Shown: positions 18,446 to 28,174, counted from the first letter of the stretch. The stretch is 64,000 bases of DNA from Paracoccus aestuarii (GCF_028553885.1 NZ_CP067169.1:1259501-1323500), one strand, 5' to 3'. Translations and numbers: made by a program. The notes: a model not told the origin generated them from the letters alone.

Positions 18446-19327
18446 ATGAGACGAGACGTCAACCCGACCCACATGGACCTGCTGCAATCCCGGCTGGAGG
18501 AGATCGCCGGCGGTTTCAGCGCCGTGTCCCAGCCTTTGGGGGATGCGATGCGCCATGCGGCCCTGTCATCGGGCAAGCGGTTCCGCGGGATGCTGTTGCT
18601 GATGGCGGCCGAGACCACGGGCGGGGTCTGCGACACCATGGTCGATGCCGCCGCCGCGGTCGAGATGGTGCACGCGGCCTCGCTGATCTTCGACGATCTG
18701 CCCTGCATGGACGATGCCAGCCTGCGCCGCGGCCAGCCCGCGACCCATGTGGCCCATGGCGAAAGCCGGGCCGTGCTGGCCGGTATCGCGCTGATCACCG
18801 AGGCGATGGCGGTGCTGGCCTCGGCCCGCGGTGCCTCGCCCCAGGTCCGGTCGATGCTGGTGCGGACCCTGTCGCGGGCGCTCGGGCCGGTGGGGCTCTG
18901 CGCGGGGCAGGACCTGGATCTGCATGCGGACAAGTCCGCCTCCGCGGTGGAGCAGGAACAGGACCTCAAGACCGGCGTCCTGTTCGTCGCCGGGCTGGAG
19001 ATGCTGGCCTTGGTCAAGGAATTCGACGATGGCGAACGCGACCAGATGATCGCCTTCGGTCGCCAGCTGGGGCGGGTCTTCCAATCCTATGACGACCTGC
19101 TGGATGTGATCGGCGACGAAAAGGCCTTGGGCAAGACCACTGGCCGCGACAGCGCCGCGCCGGGCCCGAAACGCGGCCTGCTGGCGGTGGGCGACATGCA
19201 GAACGTGTCGCGCCACTACGAGGCCAGCCGCGCCCAGCTGAACGCCATGCTGCGCGAGAACCGCCTGCAGGCCCCTGAGATCGCGGCCCTGCTGGACCGG
19301 GTCCTGCCCAAGGCCGTCAGCGCCTGA
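18446..19327 (+). CDS. crtE: Geranylgeranyl diphosphate synthase
   Basis: This 293-residue polyprenyl synthase makes GGPP, the C20 precursor of phytoene. It has the first aspartate-rich motif FDDLPCMDD at about 80-88 with RRGQPATH after it, and the second, SYDDLLDVIGD, at about 213. The start at MRRDVNP matches the N-terminus I recall for Paracoccus CrtE, with GAAGG upstream. It is transcribed convergently to crtB with only 4 nt between stops, so it must have its own promoter in the 216-nt gap after mcp. Confidence 0.95.
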   Translation: MRRDVNPTHMDLLQSRLEEIAGGFSAVSQPLGDAMRHAALSSGKRFRGMLLLMAAETTGGVCDTMVDAAAAVEMVHAASLIFDDLPCMDDASLRRGQPATHVAHGESRAVLAGIALITEAMAVLASARGASPQVRSMLVRTLSRALGPVGLCAGQDLDLHADKSASAVEQEQDLKTGVLFVAGLEMLALVKEFDDGERDQMIAFGRQLGRVFQSYDDLLDVIGDEKALGKTTGRDSAAPGPKRGLLAVGDMQNVSRHYEASRAQLNAMLRENRLQAPEIAALLDRVLPKAVSA

Positions 19328-19331
19328 CGGA

Positions 19332-20243
19332 TCAGTGGCGCGGCCGGGTCCAGAGGCCCGCCCGGTCCACCGCCGGACGCGCGATACGGGTCCGCGCCAC
19401 GTCCCAGCCCCCTGCCGCCAGCAACCCCATCTTGGTCGCGCGGGATGTGCTGATGCGGCTGCGATAGGCCTCGGGCCCGCCGCGGCGGATGCGGCCGCCG
19501 ATGGCGCGATAGATCCGCAGCGCCGCCGCGATCGACCAGGCGCAGCGCGGGGGCAGGGCGGGCAGGCCTTGGCGGGCCGAGGCGTAATAGGGTTCGGCCG
19601 TATCCAGCAGGCGCAGGATCACCGCATAAAGCTCGGGCGAGGGGATGTCGCCCTCGACCGTGGCGCCGGCCTCCTCCAGCCAATCGGCGGGCAGGTAGCA
19701 CCGGCCGATCCGCGCATCGTCCATCACGTCGCGCGCGATGTTGGTCAGCTGGAAGGCCAGCCCCAGATCGCAGGCGTGATCCAGCACCCGGTCGTCGCGC
19801 ACGCCCATGACGCGCGCCATCATCACGCCCACCACCCCCGCGACATGATAGGAATAGTCCAGCACGTCGCCGATGCTGCGATAGCGGCGATCCTCGACAT
19901 CCATCGCGAAGCCCTGGATCAGGTCCAGCGGCCATTCGGGCGGAAAATCATGGCGCAGCGCCACCTGGCGCAGGGCCGCGAAGGGCGGGGCATGGGGGCC
20001 GGGGCCGTTCAGCGCGGCCAGCGTTTCCGCGCGCAGATCCTCCAGCCGGGCCTGGGGGTCGTCCACCAGCTCCGGTCGGCTGCCCAAGGCCTGGCCGTCG
20101 ATCACGTCATCGGCATGGCGGCACCAGGCATAGAGCATCACCGTATCCTCGCGGATGCCGGGGGGCATCAGCCGCGCGGCGGTGGCAAAGCTCTGCGATC
20201 CTTGGGTGATCGCCTGCTGCGAGGTCAGGACCAGATCGCTCAT
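19332..20243 (-). CDS. crtB: Phytoene synthase
   Basis: This 303-residue squalene/phytoene-synthase-fold enzyme condenses two GGPP molecules head to head to phytoene. It shows the two Asp-rich motifs WCRHADDVIDG at about 40 and LTNIARDVMDD at about 165. It is the last gene of the idi-crtWZYIB unit. Its ATG overlaps the crtI TGA, and its stop is 4 nt from the convergent crtE stop. Confidence 0.96.
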   Translation of the reverse strand: MSDLVLTSQQAITQGSQSFATAARLMPPGIREDTVMLYAWCRHADDVIDGQALGSRPELVDDPQARLEDLRAETLAALNGPGPHAPPFAALRQVALRHDFPPEWPLDLIQGFAMDVEDRRYRSIGDVLDYSYHVAGVVGVMMARVMGVRDDRVLDHACDLGLAFQLTNIARDVMDDARIGRCYLPADWLEEAGATVEGDIPSPELYAVILRLLDTAEPYYASARQGLPALPPRCAWSIAAALRIYRAIGGRIRRGGPEAYRSRISTSRATKMGLLAAGGWDVARTRIARPAVDRAGLWTRPRH

Positions 20244-21775
20244 GCGCCCGCCAGATCGGCCAGCATCACCTGGGCCGTGGCCTTGGCGGACCCCACGACG
20301 CCCGGGATACCCGCGCCCGGATGGGTGCCCGCGCCGACCAGATAGAAGTTGCGGATCGTCTTGTCGCGGTTATGCGGCCGGAACCAGGCCGATTGCGTCA
20401 GGATCGGCTCGACCGAAAAGGCGCTGCCGTGATGGGCGTTCAGTTCGGTCGCGAAATCGGTGGGGGTGAAGATGCGCGTCGTGGTCAGGTTGGCGCGCAG
20501 GTTCGGGATCAGCCGTTCCTCCAAGCTGGCCAGGATGCGGTCGGCATAGCGCGGCCCCTCGACCGTCCAATCGATGTCCGCGCGGCCCAGATGCGGCACC
20601 GGGGCCAGGACGTAATGGGTCGACATGCCCGGAGGCGCCATCTCCGGGTCCGTCGTGCAGGGCGAATGCAGGTAGAGCGAGAAATCCTCGGCCAGGTTCG
20701 GACCTTTGAAGATCTCGTTCACCAGCTCCTTGTAGCGGGGACCGAAGAGGATGGTGTGATGCGCCACGTCCTTGGGCGCCTCGCGCAGCCCGAAATGCAG
20801 CACGAAGAGCGACATGGACCAACGTTTGCGGTCCAGCGATTTCGCGCGGCTCTGCCCGCGGGCGGTATGGCCCAGCAGGTCGCGATAATTGTGCATCACG
20901 TCGCCGTTGCTGGCGACCATCTCCGCGGTCAGCGCGCGCCCGTCGGCCAAGGTCACGCCGGTCGCGCGCGGGCCGTCCGTGTCGATCCGGGCGACCTTGG
21001 CGTTCAGCAGGATCTGCCCGCCGAGCCGTTCGAACAGCGCGACCATGCCCGCGACCAGCCGGTTGGTGCCGCCCTTGGCGAACCAGACCCCGCCGCGCCG
21101 CTCCAGCGCATGGATCAGCGCATAGATCGAGCTGGTCGAGAAGGGATTCCCGCCCACCAGCAGCGTGTGATAGGAAAAGGCCTGCCGCAGATAGGGGTCC
21201 TTGATGAAGGTCGCGACCTTGGCATGGACGGATTTATAGGCCTCCAGCTTCATCAGCGCGGGCGCGGCCTTCAGCATCTGGCCCAGCTTCATGAAGGGCA
21301 CGGTGCCCAGCTTGACATAGCCCTCCTGATAAACCTCCTCGGCATAGTCGCGGAACCGGCGATAGCCTTCGAGGTCGTCGGGATTGAGCTGGGCGATCTG
21401 GCGTTCCAGCTGGTCGGCCTCGTTCACATAGTCGAAGACCTTCCCGCCCGGCCACATCAGCCGATAGAAGGGCGAGACCGGCATCAGCGTCACGTCCCGC
21501 GCCATGTCCTGGCCGGTCAGGTCCCACAGCTCGCGCAGGGCGTCGGGATCGGTGATGACCGTGGGGCCCGCATCGAAGACATGGCCTTGGTCATGCCAGA
21601 CATAGGCGCGCCCGCCCGGCTTGTCGCGGGCCTCGACCAAGGTGGTGGCGATGCCCGCCGATTGCAGGCGGATGGCCAGGGCCAGGCCGCCGAACCCCGC
21701 GCCGATGACGATGGCGGTGCGGGCTTGGCCATCGGGGCCAGTGGCGGCGGTGGTCGCACCAAGGGTGGCGTTCAT
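20240..21775 (-). CDS. crtI: Phytoene desaturase (CrtI type)
   Basis: This 511-residue FAD-dependent enzyme carries out the four desaturations from phytoene to lycopene. The dinucleotide motif AIVIGAGFGGLALAIRL begins at about residue 22, and the C-terminal motif GAGTHPGAGIPGVVGSAK is diagnostic. The N-terminal extension MNATLGATTAATGPDGQ makes it slightly longer than the Paracoccus enzymes I recall (about 494-501). A later start is possible, but the first ATG overlaps the crtY stop (ATGA), which supports it. It acts at the membrane. Confidence 0.96.
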   Translation of the reverse strand: MNATLGATTAATGPDGQARTAIVIGAGFGGLALAIRLQSAGIATTLVEARDKPGGRAYVWHDQGHVFDAGPTVITDPDALRELWDLTGQDMARDVTLMPVSPFYRLMWPGGKVFDYVNEADQLERQIAQLNPDDLEGYRRFRDYAEEVYQEGYVKLGTVPFMKLGQMLKAAPALMKLEAYKSVHAKVATFIKDPYLRQAFSYHTLLVGGNPFSTSSIYALIHALERRGGVWFAKGGTNRLVAGMVALFERLGGQILLNAKVARIDTDGPRATGVTLADGRALTAEMVASNGDVMHNYRDLLGHTARGQSRAKSLDRKRWSMSLFVLHFGLREAPKDVAHHTILFGPRYKELVNEIFKGPNLAEDFSLYLHSPCTTDPEMAPPGMSTHYVLAPVPHLGRADIDWTVEGPRYADRILASLEERLIPNLRANLTTTRIFTPTDFATELNAHHGSAFSVEPILTQSAWFRPHNRDKTIRNFYLVGAGTHPGAGIPGVVGSAKATAQVMLADLAGA

Positions 21776-22932
21776 GCGTTTTCCTGTAGCAAGGGGCGTT
21801 CGGGCAGGCAGCGGAAGGCCGTGCCGAGGGGGATGGGCGGTTTGCCGGTGACGATGCGCAGCTTGTCGGCCATGGTCATCTGCCCGGCATAGAAACGCTC
21901 GATCAGCGGTTGCGGCAGGCGATAGAAGCGCTGCAGCAGCGTATAGCGGCGGTCGGGCGCGCAGCCGCGGAACAGCATCCGGTTCAGCAGCCGCAGGAAC
22001 CGGTCCTGCCGCGCCCGGGCCAGGGCGAAATCGCGGATCGGGCCGCGCAGCGTGGCGGTGGTGATGGGCCCCTGCAGACCCGCGACGATATCGGCGACCT
22101 GCGCGGCATAGGGCAGGGAATAGCCCGTCACCGGATGAAAGAACCCCGCCCGCAGCCCGACCGGCGGGGGCGTGGTCAGCCGTTCCTCCCAGAAGGCCTC
22201 GGCGTCATGGGCCATCGCGATGGGCAGGATGCCGCGTTCGCGCCGCAGCTCGGTCCCGGCCCAGCCCTGCTGGCGGGCGTAATCATGCGAGGCCCGGGCC
22301 AGCGCCTCGTCGTCCAGATCGCCGCCGTCGGAATAGCGGGTATCCTCGATCAGGATGCGGTCCGGGGCGAAGGGCAGCAGATAGATGAAGCGGTATCCGT
22401 CCTGCTGGGTCACGGTCGCGTCCATGATGACGGGCCGGTCGATGCCATGGGGCGCGTCGGTGCGGATCTCGACGCCCACGAATTTCTGGTAGCCCACGAC
22501 CAGATGCGGCGAGGGTTCGGCCCCGCGGCCGTCCAGCACGGCCTGCGCGTCGATGCGGCGGCCCGATTCCAGCGTGGCCCCGTCGATGTCCAGCGCGGCG
22601 ATCGGGCTGTCCCAGAGGATCCGCACCCCGGCATCGGCCACGGCCCCCATCAGCGCCGCCCCGTCCAGCGAACCGTAGCCGGTGGACAGCCGGCGCGCAT
22701 GGCGCGGAAAGCGCACGTCCTGGCCTGACCAGCGGCCGCGCTGCAGCGGGCGCAGGCGGTCCAGCCATTCCGGCGACAGGTCGGTGTCGTGACAGGACCA
22801 GGTATGGGCGTCGGACGGGCCCGCGGCCCGGTCGATGATGGTGACGTGCAGATCGGGCCTGGCTTGGCGCAAAGCCAGCGCAATCAGACCGTTGGCAAGG
22901 CCGGCTCCGGCAAGCAGGATGTCATGTGTCAT
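21772..22932 (-). CDS. crtY: Lycopene beta-cyclase (CrtY)
   Basis: This 386-residue cyclase converts lycopene to beta-carotene. It has the N-terminal dinucleotide-binding motif DILLAGAGLANGLIALAL, TRYSDGGDLDDEAL at about 205, and GLRAGFFHPVTGYSLP at about 265, all family-typical. Length matches Paracoccus CrtY. It is the only crt gene in the unit not overlapping its upstream neighbour. A 55-nt gap separates it from crtZ, and this gap carries an 8-bp hairpin whose second arm covers the G-rich sequence in front of the start codon. Confidence 0.96.
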   Translation of the reverse strand: MTHDILLAGAGLANGLIALALRQARPDLHVTIIDRAAGPSDAHTWSCHDTDLSPEWLDRLRPLQRGRWSGQDVRFPRHARRLSTGYGSLDGAALMGAVADAGVRILWDSPIAALDIDGATLESGRRIDAQAVLDGRGAEPSPHLVVGYQKFVGVEIRTDAPHGIDRPVIMDATVTQQDGYRFIYLLPFAPDRILIEDTRYSDGGDLDDEALARASHDYARQQGWAGTELRRERGILPIAMAHDAEAFWEERLTTPPPVGLRAGFFHPVTGYSLPYAAQVADIVAGLQGPITTATLRGPIRDFALARARQDRFLRLLNRMLFRGCAPDRRYTLLQRFYRLPQPLIERFYAGQMTMADKLRIVTGKPPIPLGTAFRCLPERPLLQENA

Positions 22933-22940
22933 GCAGCCGA

Positions 22941-22970
22941 ACCCCCGGCCGGGCTGCGGGTTCCGGGGGT
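22941..22970 (-). promoter_or_regulatory. Hairpin in the crtZ-crtY gap covering the crtY ribosome-binding region
   Basis: ACCCCCGG and CCGGGGGT form a perfect 8-bp stem with a 14-nt loop in the only real gap of the operon. On the transcript the second arm (CCGGGGGT) ends 8 nt before the crtY ATG. It contains the only purine-rich SD-like stretch there. It may restrain crtY translation or act as an intercistronic stability element. Confidence 0.45.
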
Positions 22971-22987
22971 GCGGCCGCGGCGGGGCG

Positions 22988-23476
22988 TCACGGCTGACGC
23001 TCGGCTTCGGGACGCAGGACGCCGGATTTCTTCAGGTCCTGCTTCAGCTTGTCGACCGGCGGCGCATAGATGAAGCCGAAGCTGACGCAGTGGTCGCGCC
23101 CCTCGACCGCGTGATGCAGCCGATGCGCCTGATAGAGGCGGCGGAAATAGCCGCGCCGCGGGACATAGCGGAACGGCCAGCGCTGATGGACCAGCCCGTC
23201 ATGCAGCACAAAATAGATCAGCCCATAGACCGTCATGCCGAGCGCGATCCACCACAGGGTCGGGAACCAGATCCAGCCCACGGTGAACAGGATCGTCGCG
23301 ATCACCGCAAAGACCACGCCGTAGAGGTCGTTCTTTTCCAGCGCGTGGTCGTGTTCCTCGTGATGGGACTTGTGCCAGCCCCAGCCCAGGGGGCCGTGCA
23401 TGATCCAGCGATGGACGGAATAGGCCGTCAGTTCCATGACCAGGACCGTGGCGACGACGATGAGAAGGTTGGTCAT
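22988..23476 (-). CDS. crtZ: Beta-carotene hydroxylase (CrtZ, di-iron)
   Basis: This 162-residue integral membrane hydroxylase adds 3- and 3'-hydroxyls to beta-ionone rings, giving zeaxanthin and, with CrtW, astaxanthin. Histidine clusters are HRWIMHG, HKSHHEEHDH, HDGLVHQRW and HRLHHAVEGRDH, with membrane helices between them. The start at MTNLLIVVATVL matches known Paracoccus CrtZ and overlaps the crtW stop (ATGA). Confidence 0.97.
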   Translation of the reverse strand: MTNLLIVVATVLVMELTAYSVHRWIMHGPLGWGWHKSHHEEHDHALEKNDLYGVVFAVIATILFTVGWIWFPTLWWIALGMTVYGLIYFVLHDGLVHQRWPFRYVPRRGYFRRLYQAHRLHHAVEGRDHCVSFGFIYAPPVDKLKQDLKKSGVLRPEAERQP

Positions 23477-24198
23477 GCGCGGGTTCCTTTCTTGCGGGTG
23501 GCCGGCAGGCGCCACCAAGGCACCGAGGGGTAGAGGTGGTGTTCGTGGTGATAGCCGCCGAAATGAAAGCAGGTCAGCAGCGAGACCGGGTCGCTGATGC
23601 GCGAGGACCGGGCGTTATGGCGGTCGGGAAAGGCGTCATGGCCCGGCCTATGCGGCAGCCATGTCCCGAAGACGAACAGCTGCACCGAGGCCAGGATCGA
23701 GGGCAGCGGCCAGAAGACCACATACATCCAGCGATCCCCCAGGATCAGCGCATAGGTCGTCACGATGATCGGCAGGATCAGCCCCTCGCGCCAGCCGAAA
23801 TAGGTGGCGATGAACCGCCCGTACCAGCGCACCGGCCCGCCATGGTCGAAATCGGGGTCGTCATCGGTGCCCGCATGGCGGTGATGGGCCATGTGCTTGA
23901 CGATCATCTTGCGCCACGAGAACCCGGCATAGAGCCACAGCACCAGCTGGCCGATCGCGGCATTGGCCCGCGCGCGCCCCGGCACGACCGCGCCATGCAT
24001 CGCGTCATGGGCGATGATGAACAGCCCAACCGACAGCCAGGTCAGCGCCGCGAAGTTCGCCACCGCCAGCAGCGGCCGGGCGGCCGCGTCCAGAAACCAC
24101 AGCGCATGGATGTGCAGGGCCAGCCATGCGGCGATGATGGCGGCCGATATGGCAAGGCTCTGGACGGTCAGGCGGGACCGGTCAACGGGTCTGGTCAT
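23473..24198 (-). CDS. crtW: Beta-carotene ketolase (CrtW)
   Basis: This 241-residue membrane di-iron ketolase introduces 4- and 4'-keto groups. Its motifs HDAMHG, HMAHHRHAGTDDDPDFDH and the C-terminal HHEHHLYP supply the iron-binding histidines, and several transmembrane segments lie between. It is very similar to Paracoccus CrtW over its length except the first ~15 residues, which diverge. Its presence next to crtZ predicts astaxanthin and ketocarotenoids, not just zeaxanthin. It begins 30 nt after the idi stop. Confidence 0.97.
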   Translation of the reverse strand: MTRPVDRSRLTVQSLAISAAIIAAWLALHIHALWFLDAAARPLLAVANFAALTWLSVGLFIIAHDAMHGAVVPGRARANAAIGQLVLWLYAGFSWRKMIVKHMAHHRHAGTDDDPDFDHGGPVRWYGRFIATYFGWREGLILPIIVTTYALILGDRWMYVVFWPLPSILASVQLFVFGTWLPHRPGHDAFPDRHNARSSRISDPVSLLTCFHFGGYHHEHHLYPSVPWWRLPATRKKGTRA

Positions 24199-24228
24199 GG
24201 TCTTCTCCGACCGAATACGGCCATCAGG

Positions 24229-25311
24229 TTATAGCCTGGGTCCGGCTGTTTCCATCCCCGATGCTTGCGACCATTGGCCACCGGCATCGCGGGTCAGCAG
24301 GGGCGCGCGGCGCAGGGCGGCCAGATCGGCCGATCCGGTACAGAACATCGCGATGCGCAGCTGGGTCACCACGTCGTCCAAGTGGGCGATCAGCGCCTCG
24401 GTCCCCTCCAGCGCGGCGGGCAGGGCGCGGGCCGCCTGACCGGCCAGATCCGCCCCGAGCCGCAGCGCCCGCGCCACGTCCAGCCCGTGGCGCACGCCGC
24501 CCGATCCGATCAGCACCTGGTCCGGGCCGATCAGCGGGGCCGCCGCGCGCAGGGCGTCGGTGGTGGGGATGCCCCAATCGTGGAAGGGGGCGGCCAGGGC
24601 CTGCAGGCGGTCGGGGCCGCGTTCGGCCTCGACCCGCGCCCAGCTGGTCCCGCCCGCGCCCGCCACGTCCAGAATCACCGCGCCCGCATCGATCAGCCGG
24701 CGGATCACCGGGGCCGAGAGGCCCGCGCCGACCTCCTTGACGCCCAAGGGGACGGGCAGGGCGCGGGCCAGCGCCTCGATCCGCGGCAGAAGGGCCGAGA
24801 AGTCGCGGTCGCCGCCGGTCTGGATCGCCTCCTGCAGGGGGTTCAGGTGCAGGATCAACGCATCGGCGCCGATCATGTCCACCGCGCGGCAGGCCTCGTC
24901 GACCCCGATGCCGTAATTCAGCTGGACCGCGCCGATATTGCCCAGGATGGGGATGTCGGGCGCGCGCCGGCGCAGGCTGGCCCCCAGGCCCCCCGCGCCG
25001 CCCTGTTCGACCGCGATGCGCTGCGATCCCACCGACAGGGCGATGCGGTGATGGGCGCAGGCCTCGGCGATGTGGATGTTGATGCGTTCGGCCTCGGCCG
25101 GGCCGCCCGTCATGGCCGAGACCAGCAGCGGCGCGTCCAGCGCCCGCCCCAGAAACCGGGTCGAACAGTCGATCGCCGCCATGTCGATCTCGGGCAGGGC
25201 GCGGTGCAGGAAGCGGACCTCGTCGAAGCCGCTGGCCAGACGGTCCTGCGCGCCCTGTCCCTGGGTCACGATGCGCAGATGGTCGGTCTTGCGGCGGGAG
25301 ATATCGGTCAT
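24229..25311 (-). CDS. fni: Type 2 isopentenyl-diphosphate delta-isomerase (FMN)
   Basis: This 360-residue FMN/NADPH-dependent enzyme balances IPP and DMAPP for GGPP synthesis. It shows RRKTDHLRI near the N-terminus, [10 protein letters not shown] at about 65, [24 protein letters not shown] at about 155, VKEVGAGLS at about 188 and the FMN-phosphate loop [15 protein letters not shown] chose the ATG at 25311 because homologues begin shortly before the RKxDH motif. It is the first gene of the leftward crtWZYIB unit, only 30 nt from crtW, so carotenoid induction would also raise IPP isomerisation. Confidence 0.94.
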   Translation of the reverse strand: MTDISRRKTDHLRIVTQGQGAQDRLASGFDEVRFLHRALPEIDMAAIDCSTRFLGRALDAPLLVSAMTGGPAEAERINIHIAEACAHHRIALSVGSQRIAVEQGGAGGLGASLRRRAPDIPILGNIGAVQLNYGIGVDEACRAVDMIGADALILHLNPLQEAIQTGGDRDFSALLPRIEALARALPVPLGVKEVGAGLSAPVIRRLIDAGAVILDVAGAGGTSWARVEAERGPDRLQALAAPFHDWGIPTTDALRAAAPLIGPDQVLIGSGGVRHGLDVARALRLGADLAGQAARALPAALEGTEALIAHLDDVVTQLRIAMFCTGSADLAALRRAPLLTRDAGGQWSQASGMETAGPRL

Positions 25312-25420
25312 GGGGCCATCCGTTCCTGTCGCCGCGACTATTGCCGTTCGCGCCCCGTCCCGCCAGCCCCCTGCGACATCGGGTGCCGCCCCGGGCAGGG
25401 ACGGGTTGCGGGCGGACATG

Positions 25421-25444
25421 AAAAAGGGCCCCGTGGGGCCCCTT
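25421..25444 (-). terminator. Rho-independent terminator after the 50-residue ORF
   Basis: A GGGCCC-CGTG-GGGCCC stem-loop is flanked by an A5 run that reads as TTTTT at the 3' end on the leftward strand. It separates the small upstream gene from the idi-crt operon, so idi needs its own promoter in the ~110 nt that follow. Confidence 0.8.
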
Positions 25445-25465
25445 GATCGGTCGGGCGGCGGGCCC

Positions 25466-25618
25466 TCAGGCGGCGCGGCGCGCGTCGAGGTCGGATACCA
25501 CGGCGCGCGGCGTCTCCTCGCGGGTATAGTAGCCGTACATCTGGTCCAGCACGGCATCCGCCTCCAGGCTGCGCTTGCGGTCCGCGATGCTGAGCGGTTT
25601 CTGGCTGTCATGCGACAT
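25466..25618 (-). CDS. Small hypothetical protein (50 residues)
   Basis: This is a short, charged protein starting [33 protein letters not shown]. It is predicted to be helical, with no membrane segment or signal. I do not recognise a named family. The frame is supported by its fit between two terminators and by an in-frame ATG at 25618 preceded by GGAGAC. It probably forms a monocistronic unit between tyrS and idi. Confidence 0.62.
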   Translation of the reverse strand: MSHDSQKPLSIADRKRSLEADAVLDQMYGYYTREETPRAVVSDLDARRAA

Positions 25619-25690
25619 TGGTCGTCTCCGGTTTCGGTCGGTGTTCAGGTCTGTGCCTCCCACGCGGGTCAGATATTGACTGCCGGCTCA

Positions 25691-25724
25691 AAGTTAAACC
25701 GCCCTGACGTGGGGTCAGGGCGGT
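25691..25724 (-). terminator. Rho-independent terminator of tyrS
   Basis: A perfect 11-bp stem (ACCGCCCTGAC / GTCAGGGCGGT) with a 5-nt loop lies 30 nt after the tyrS stop. On the leftward strand it is followed by TTTAACTTT. Confidence 0.85.
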
Positions 25725-25753
25725 CGCAAGGCTGCCATGCAGCAAACACATGG

Positions 25754-26992
25754 TCAGGCGCTGCGCAGCATCCGGTGCTTCTTGCGCCCGACCGAGATCT
25801 TGATGCCTTGGGCCAGCGCGGCCGGGTCCAGGGCCATCTGCGGATCGGTGACGGGCTGGTTGTCGGCGCGCAGCCCGCCCTCGGCGATCAGGCGCTTGGC
25901 CTCCTTGCCGCTGGCGACGATGCCGGACTGGACCAAGGCCTGGGCGATGGTGACGCCCTCGACCGGGCCGGTCAGCAGCGCGACCTCCAGATCGCCGCCG
26001 GCGCCGCCCTCCTCGAAGACGCGCCGCGCGGTGGCCTCCGCGCTGGCGGCGGCCTCGGCGCCGTGCAGCAGGGTCGTGACCTCATTGGCCAGGCGGACCT
26101 TGGCCTCGTTGATCTCGGACCCCTGCAGGGCGCCCATGCGGTCGCATTCCTCGACCGGCAGCTCGGTATAGAGCTTCAGGAACCGCCCCACATCGGCATC
26201 GGTGGAGTTGCGCCAGAACTGCCAGAATTCATAGGGCGACAGCATGTCCGCCGACAGCCAGGTGGCCCCGCCCGCCGACTTGCCCATCTTGCGCCCGTCG
26301 CTGGTCGTCAGCAGCAGCGAGGTCAGCCCCCAGACCTGCGCGTCGTCCACGCGCCGCGTCAGGTCGATGCCGTTGACGATGTTGCCCCACTGGTCCGACC
26401 CGCCCATCTGCAGCACGCAGCCATGGCGGCGGTTCAGCTCCAGGAAGTCATAGGCCTGCAGGATCATGTAGTTGAATTCCAGGAAGGACAGCGACTGTTC
26501 GCGGTCCAGCCGGGATTTCACCGATTCGAAGGACAGCATGCGGTTCACGCTGAAATGCCGCCCGATGTCGCGCAGGAAGGTCAGATAGTTCAGCCCGTCC
26601 AGCCATTCGGCATTGTTCAGCATCGCCGCGCCGCCCGGCCCGTAATCCAGATAGCGGGCAAAGACCCGGCCCATGCCGTCGATATTGGCCTGGATCGCGG
26701 CATCGTCCAGCAGCGGACGCTCGTCGCTGCGGAAGGACGGATCGCCCACCTTGGTCGTGCCGCCGCCCATCAGGGTCAGGGGCCGGTTGCCGGTCTTCTG
26801 GAACCAGCGCAGCATCATGATGTTCAGCAGGTGGCCCACATGCAGGCTGGCCGCGGTGGCGTCATAGCCGATATAGGCCGTGACCGGCCCCGCCAGCAGC
26901 GCCTGGTCCAGCCCCGCGTAATCCGTGCAGTCGGCCAGATAGCCGCGCTCGGTCATGATACGCAGGAAGTCGGATTTGGGCTGGTGGGTCAT
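25754..26992 (-). CDS. tyrS: Tyrosyl-tRNA synthetase
   Basis: This 412-residue class I synthetase charges tRNA-Tyr. The HIGH-like motif is in SLHVGHLLN, tyrosine recognition in [24 protein letters not shown], and KMSKS is present as KMGKS. A C-terminal S4-like RNA-binding domain contains [17 protein letters not shown]. Two in-frame ATGs exist. The one at 26992 has AGAAGG nine bases upstream, whereas the one at 27001 would abut that SD, so I use 26992. It is divergent from anmK. Confidence 0.95.
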   Translation of the reverse strand: MTHQPKSDFLRIMTERGYLADCTDYAGLDQALLAGPVTAYIGYDATAASLHVGHLLNIMMLRWFQKTGNRPLTLMGGGTTKVGDPSFRSDERPLLDDAAIQANIDGMGRVFARYLDYGPGGAAMLNNAEWLDGLNYLTFLRDIGRHFSVNRMLSFESVKSRLDREQSLSFLEFNYMILQAYDFLELNRRHGCVLQMGGSDQWGNIVNGIDLTRRVDDAQVWGLTSLLLTTSDGRKMGKSAGGATWLSADMLSPYEFWQFWRNSTDADVGRFLKLYTELPVEECDRMGALQGSEINEAKVRLANEVTTLLHGAEAAASAEATARRVFEEGGAGGDLEVALLTGPVEGVTIAQALVQSGIVASGKEAKRLIAEGGLRADNQPVTDPQMALDPAALAQGIKISVGRKKHRMLRSA

Positions 26993-27049
26993 GGGCTTCA
27001 TCCTTCTGTATCCGCGCGATATACCCCGGCCATTGGGGAAGGAAAAGCG

Positions 27050-28174
27050 ATGATCCGGGCCTTGGGAATGATGTCGGGGACCTCGCTGGACGGGGTGGAC
27101 GCGGCGATGGTCACGACGGACGGCACCCGCATCGGGGCCTTCGGCGACAGCGGCTATCGCGCGTGGGGCGGCAACCAGGCGGGGGTGCTGCACCAGGCCC
27201 TGGGCCGCTGGCCCGGCGATCCGGGGCTGGATGAGGTCGCGCGCCTGGTCGTGGACGGCCATGCGGGGCTGGCGGCCGATTTCCCCGATGCCCAACTGAT
27301 CGGCTTTCACGGCCAGACGCTGGCCCATGATCCCGCGGGCCGGGGCACGCATCAGGCGGGCAGCGGGGCCGATCTGGCGCGGCGCACCGGGCGGCCGGTG
27401 GTCTGGGATTTCCGCAGCGAGGACGTGCGCCAAGGCGGCGAGGGCGCGCCGCTGGTGCCGTTCTTTCACTGGGCCTGCGCGGAATGGGCGGTGGGGCAGG
27501 GGCGCTTGGCGCCCGCGCCCGTGGCCTTCCTGAACCTGGGCGGGGTGGGCAATATCAGCTGGGTCGACCCCACCGCCCCCGCGCCCGAGGCGCCGGGCGC
27601 CTGCCTGGCCTTCGATACCGGGCCCGCCAATGCGCCGCTGAACGACCTGCTGCGCCGCAGGCGGGGCCTGACCCGCGACGAGGGGGGCGCGCTGGCCCTG
27701 TCGGGGCGCGCCAATCCGGGCATCATCGCCGATTTCCTGGCCGATCCATGGTTCCGTCGCCTGCCGCCCAAATCGCTGGACCGCGACCGCTTCGCGGACC
27801 TGACCCGCGCGGTCGAGGCGCTGTCCGACGCGGATGCGGCGGCGACGCTGGTGGCGGCGCTGGCCAGCGCCGTTGCGGCAGGGATGGGCTGGCTGCCCTC
27901 GGCGCCCGCGCAGGTGCTGGTCTGCGGGGGCGGGCGGCACAACCGGGCGATCATGGCGGCCTTGGCCGATGCGCTGCCCTGTCCCATCGCGCCGGTCGAG
28001 GCGGTGGGCCTGGACGGCGACATGCTGGAGGCGCAGGCCTTCGCCTGGCTGGCGGTGCGGGTGCTGCGGGGGCTGCCGACCTCGGGGCCGTCCACGACGG
28101 GGGTTGCGGCACCCGTCTGCGGCGGGCGGATCAGCCATCCCCATGACGGTCGCGTGAAACAGACAAAAGTTTAG
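27050..28174 (+). CDS. anmK: Anhydro-N-acetylmuramic acid kinase
   Basis: This 374-residue ASKHA-fold kinase phosphorylates and opens 1,6-anhydro-MurNAc during cell-wall recycling. It has the N-terminal phosphate motif [26 protein letters not shown] at about 83, [12 protein letters not shown] at about 160, [12 protein letters not shown] at about 190 and VCGGGRHN at about 285. Length is typical. AAGGA precedes the ATG at 27050. The C-terminal ~25 residues beyond the kinase fold are unusual but short. Confidence 0.95.
   Translation: MIRALGMMSGTSLDGVDAAMVTTDGTRIGAFGDSGYRAWGGNQAGVLHQALGRWPGDPGLDEVARLVVDGHAGLAADFPDAQLIGFHGQTLAHDPAGRGTHQAGSGADLARRTGRPVVWDFRSEDVRQGGEGAPLVPFFHWACAEWAVGQGRLAPAPVAFLNLGGVGNISWVDPTAPAPEAPGACLAFDTGPANAPLNDLLRRRRGLTRDEGGALALSGRANPGIIADFLADPWFRRLPPKSLDRDRFADLTRAVEALSDADAAATLVAALASAVAAGMGWLPSAPAQVLVCGGGRHNRAIMAALADALPCPIAPVEAVGLDGDMLEAQAFAWLAVRVLRGLPTSGPSTTGVAAPVCGGRISHPHDGRVKQTKV

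Noticed and set aside
15512..18556. A 1014-codon leftward frame opposite cheD and mcp.
   Set aside because: It is a compositional shadow of real genes, crossing three gene boundaries and lacking recognisable domains.
26993..27001. Upstream ATG (MKPM...) as tyrS start.
   Set aside because: The only SD (AGAAGG) would directly abut that ATG; spacing fits the ATG at 26992.
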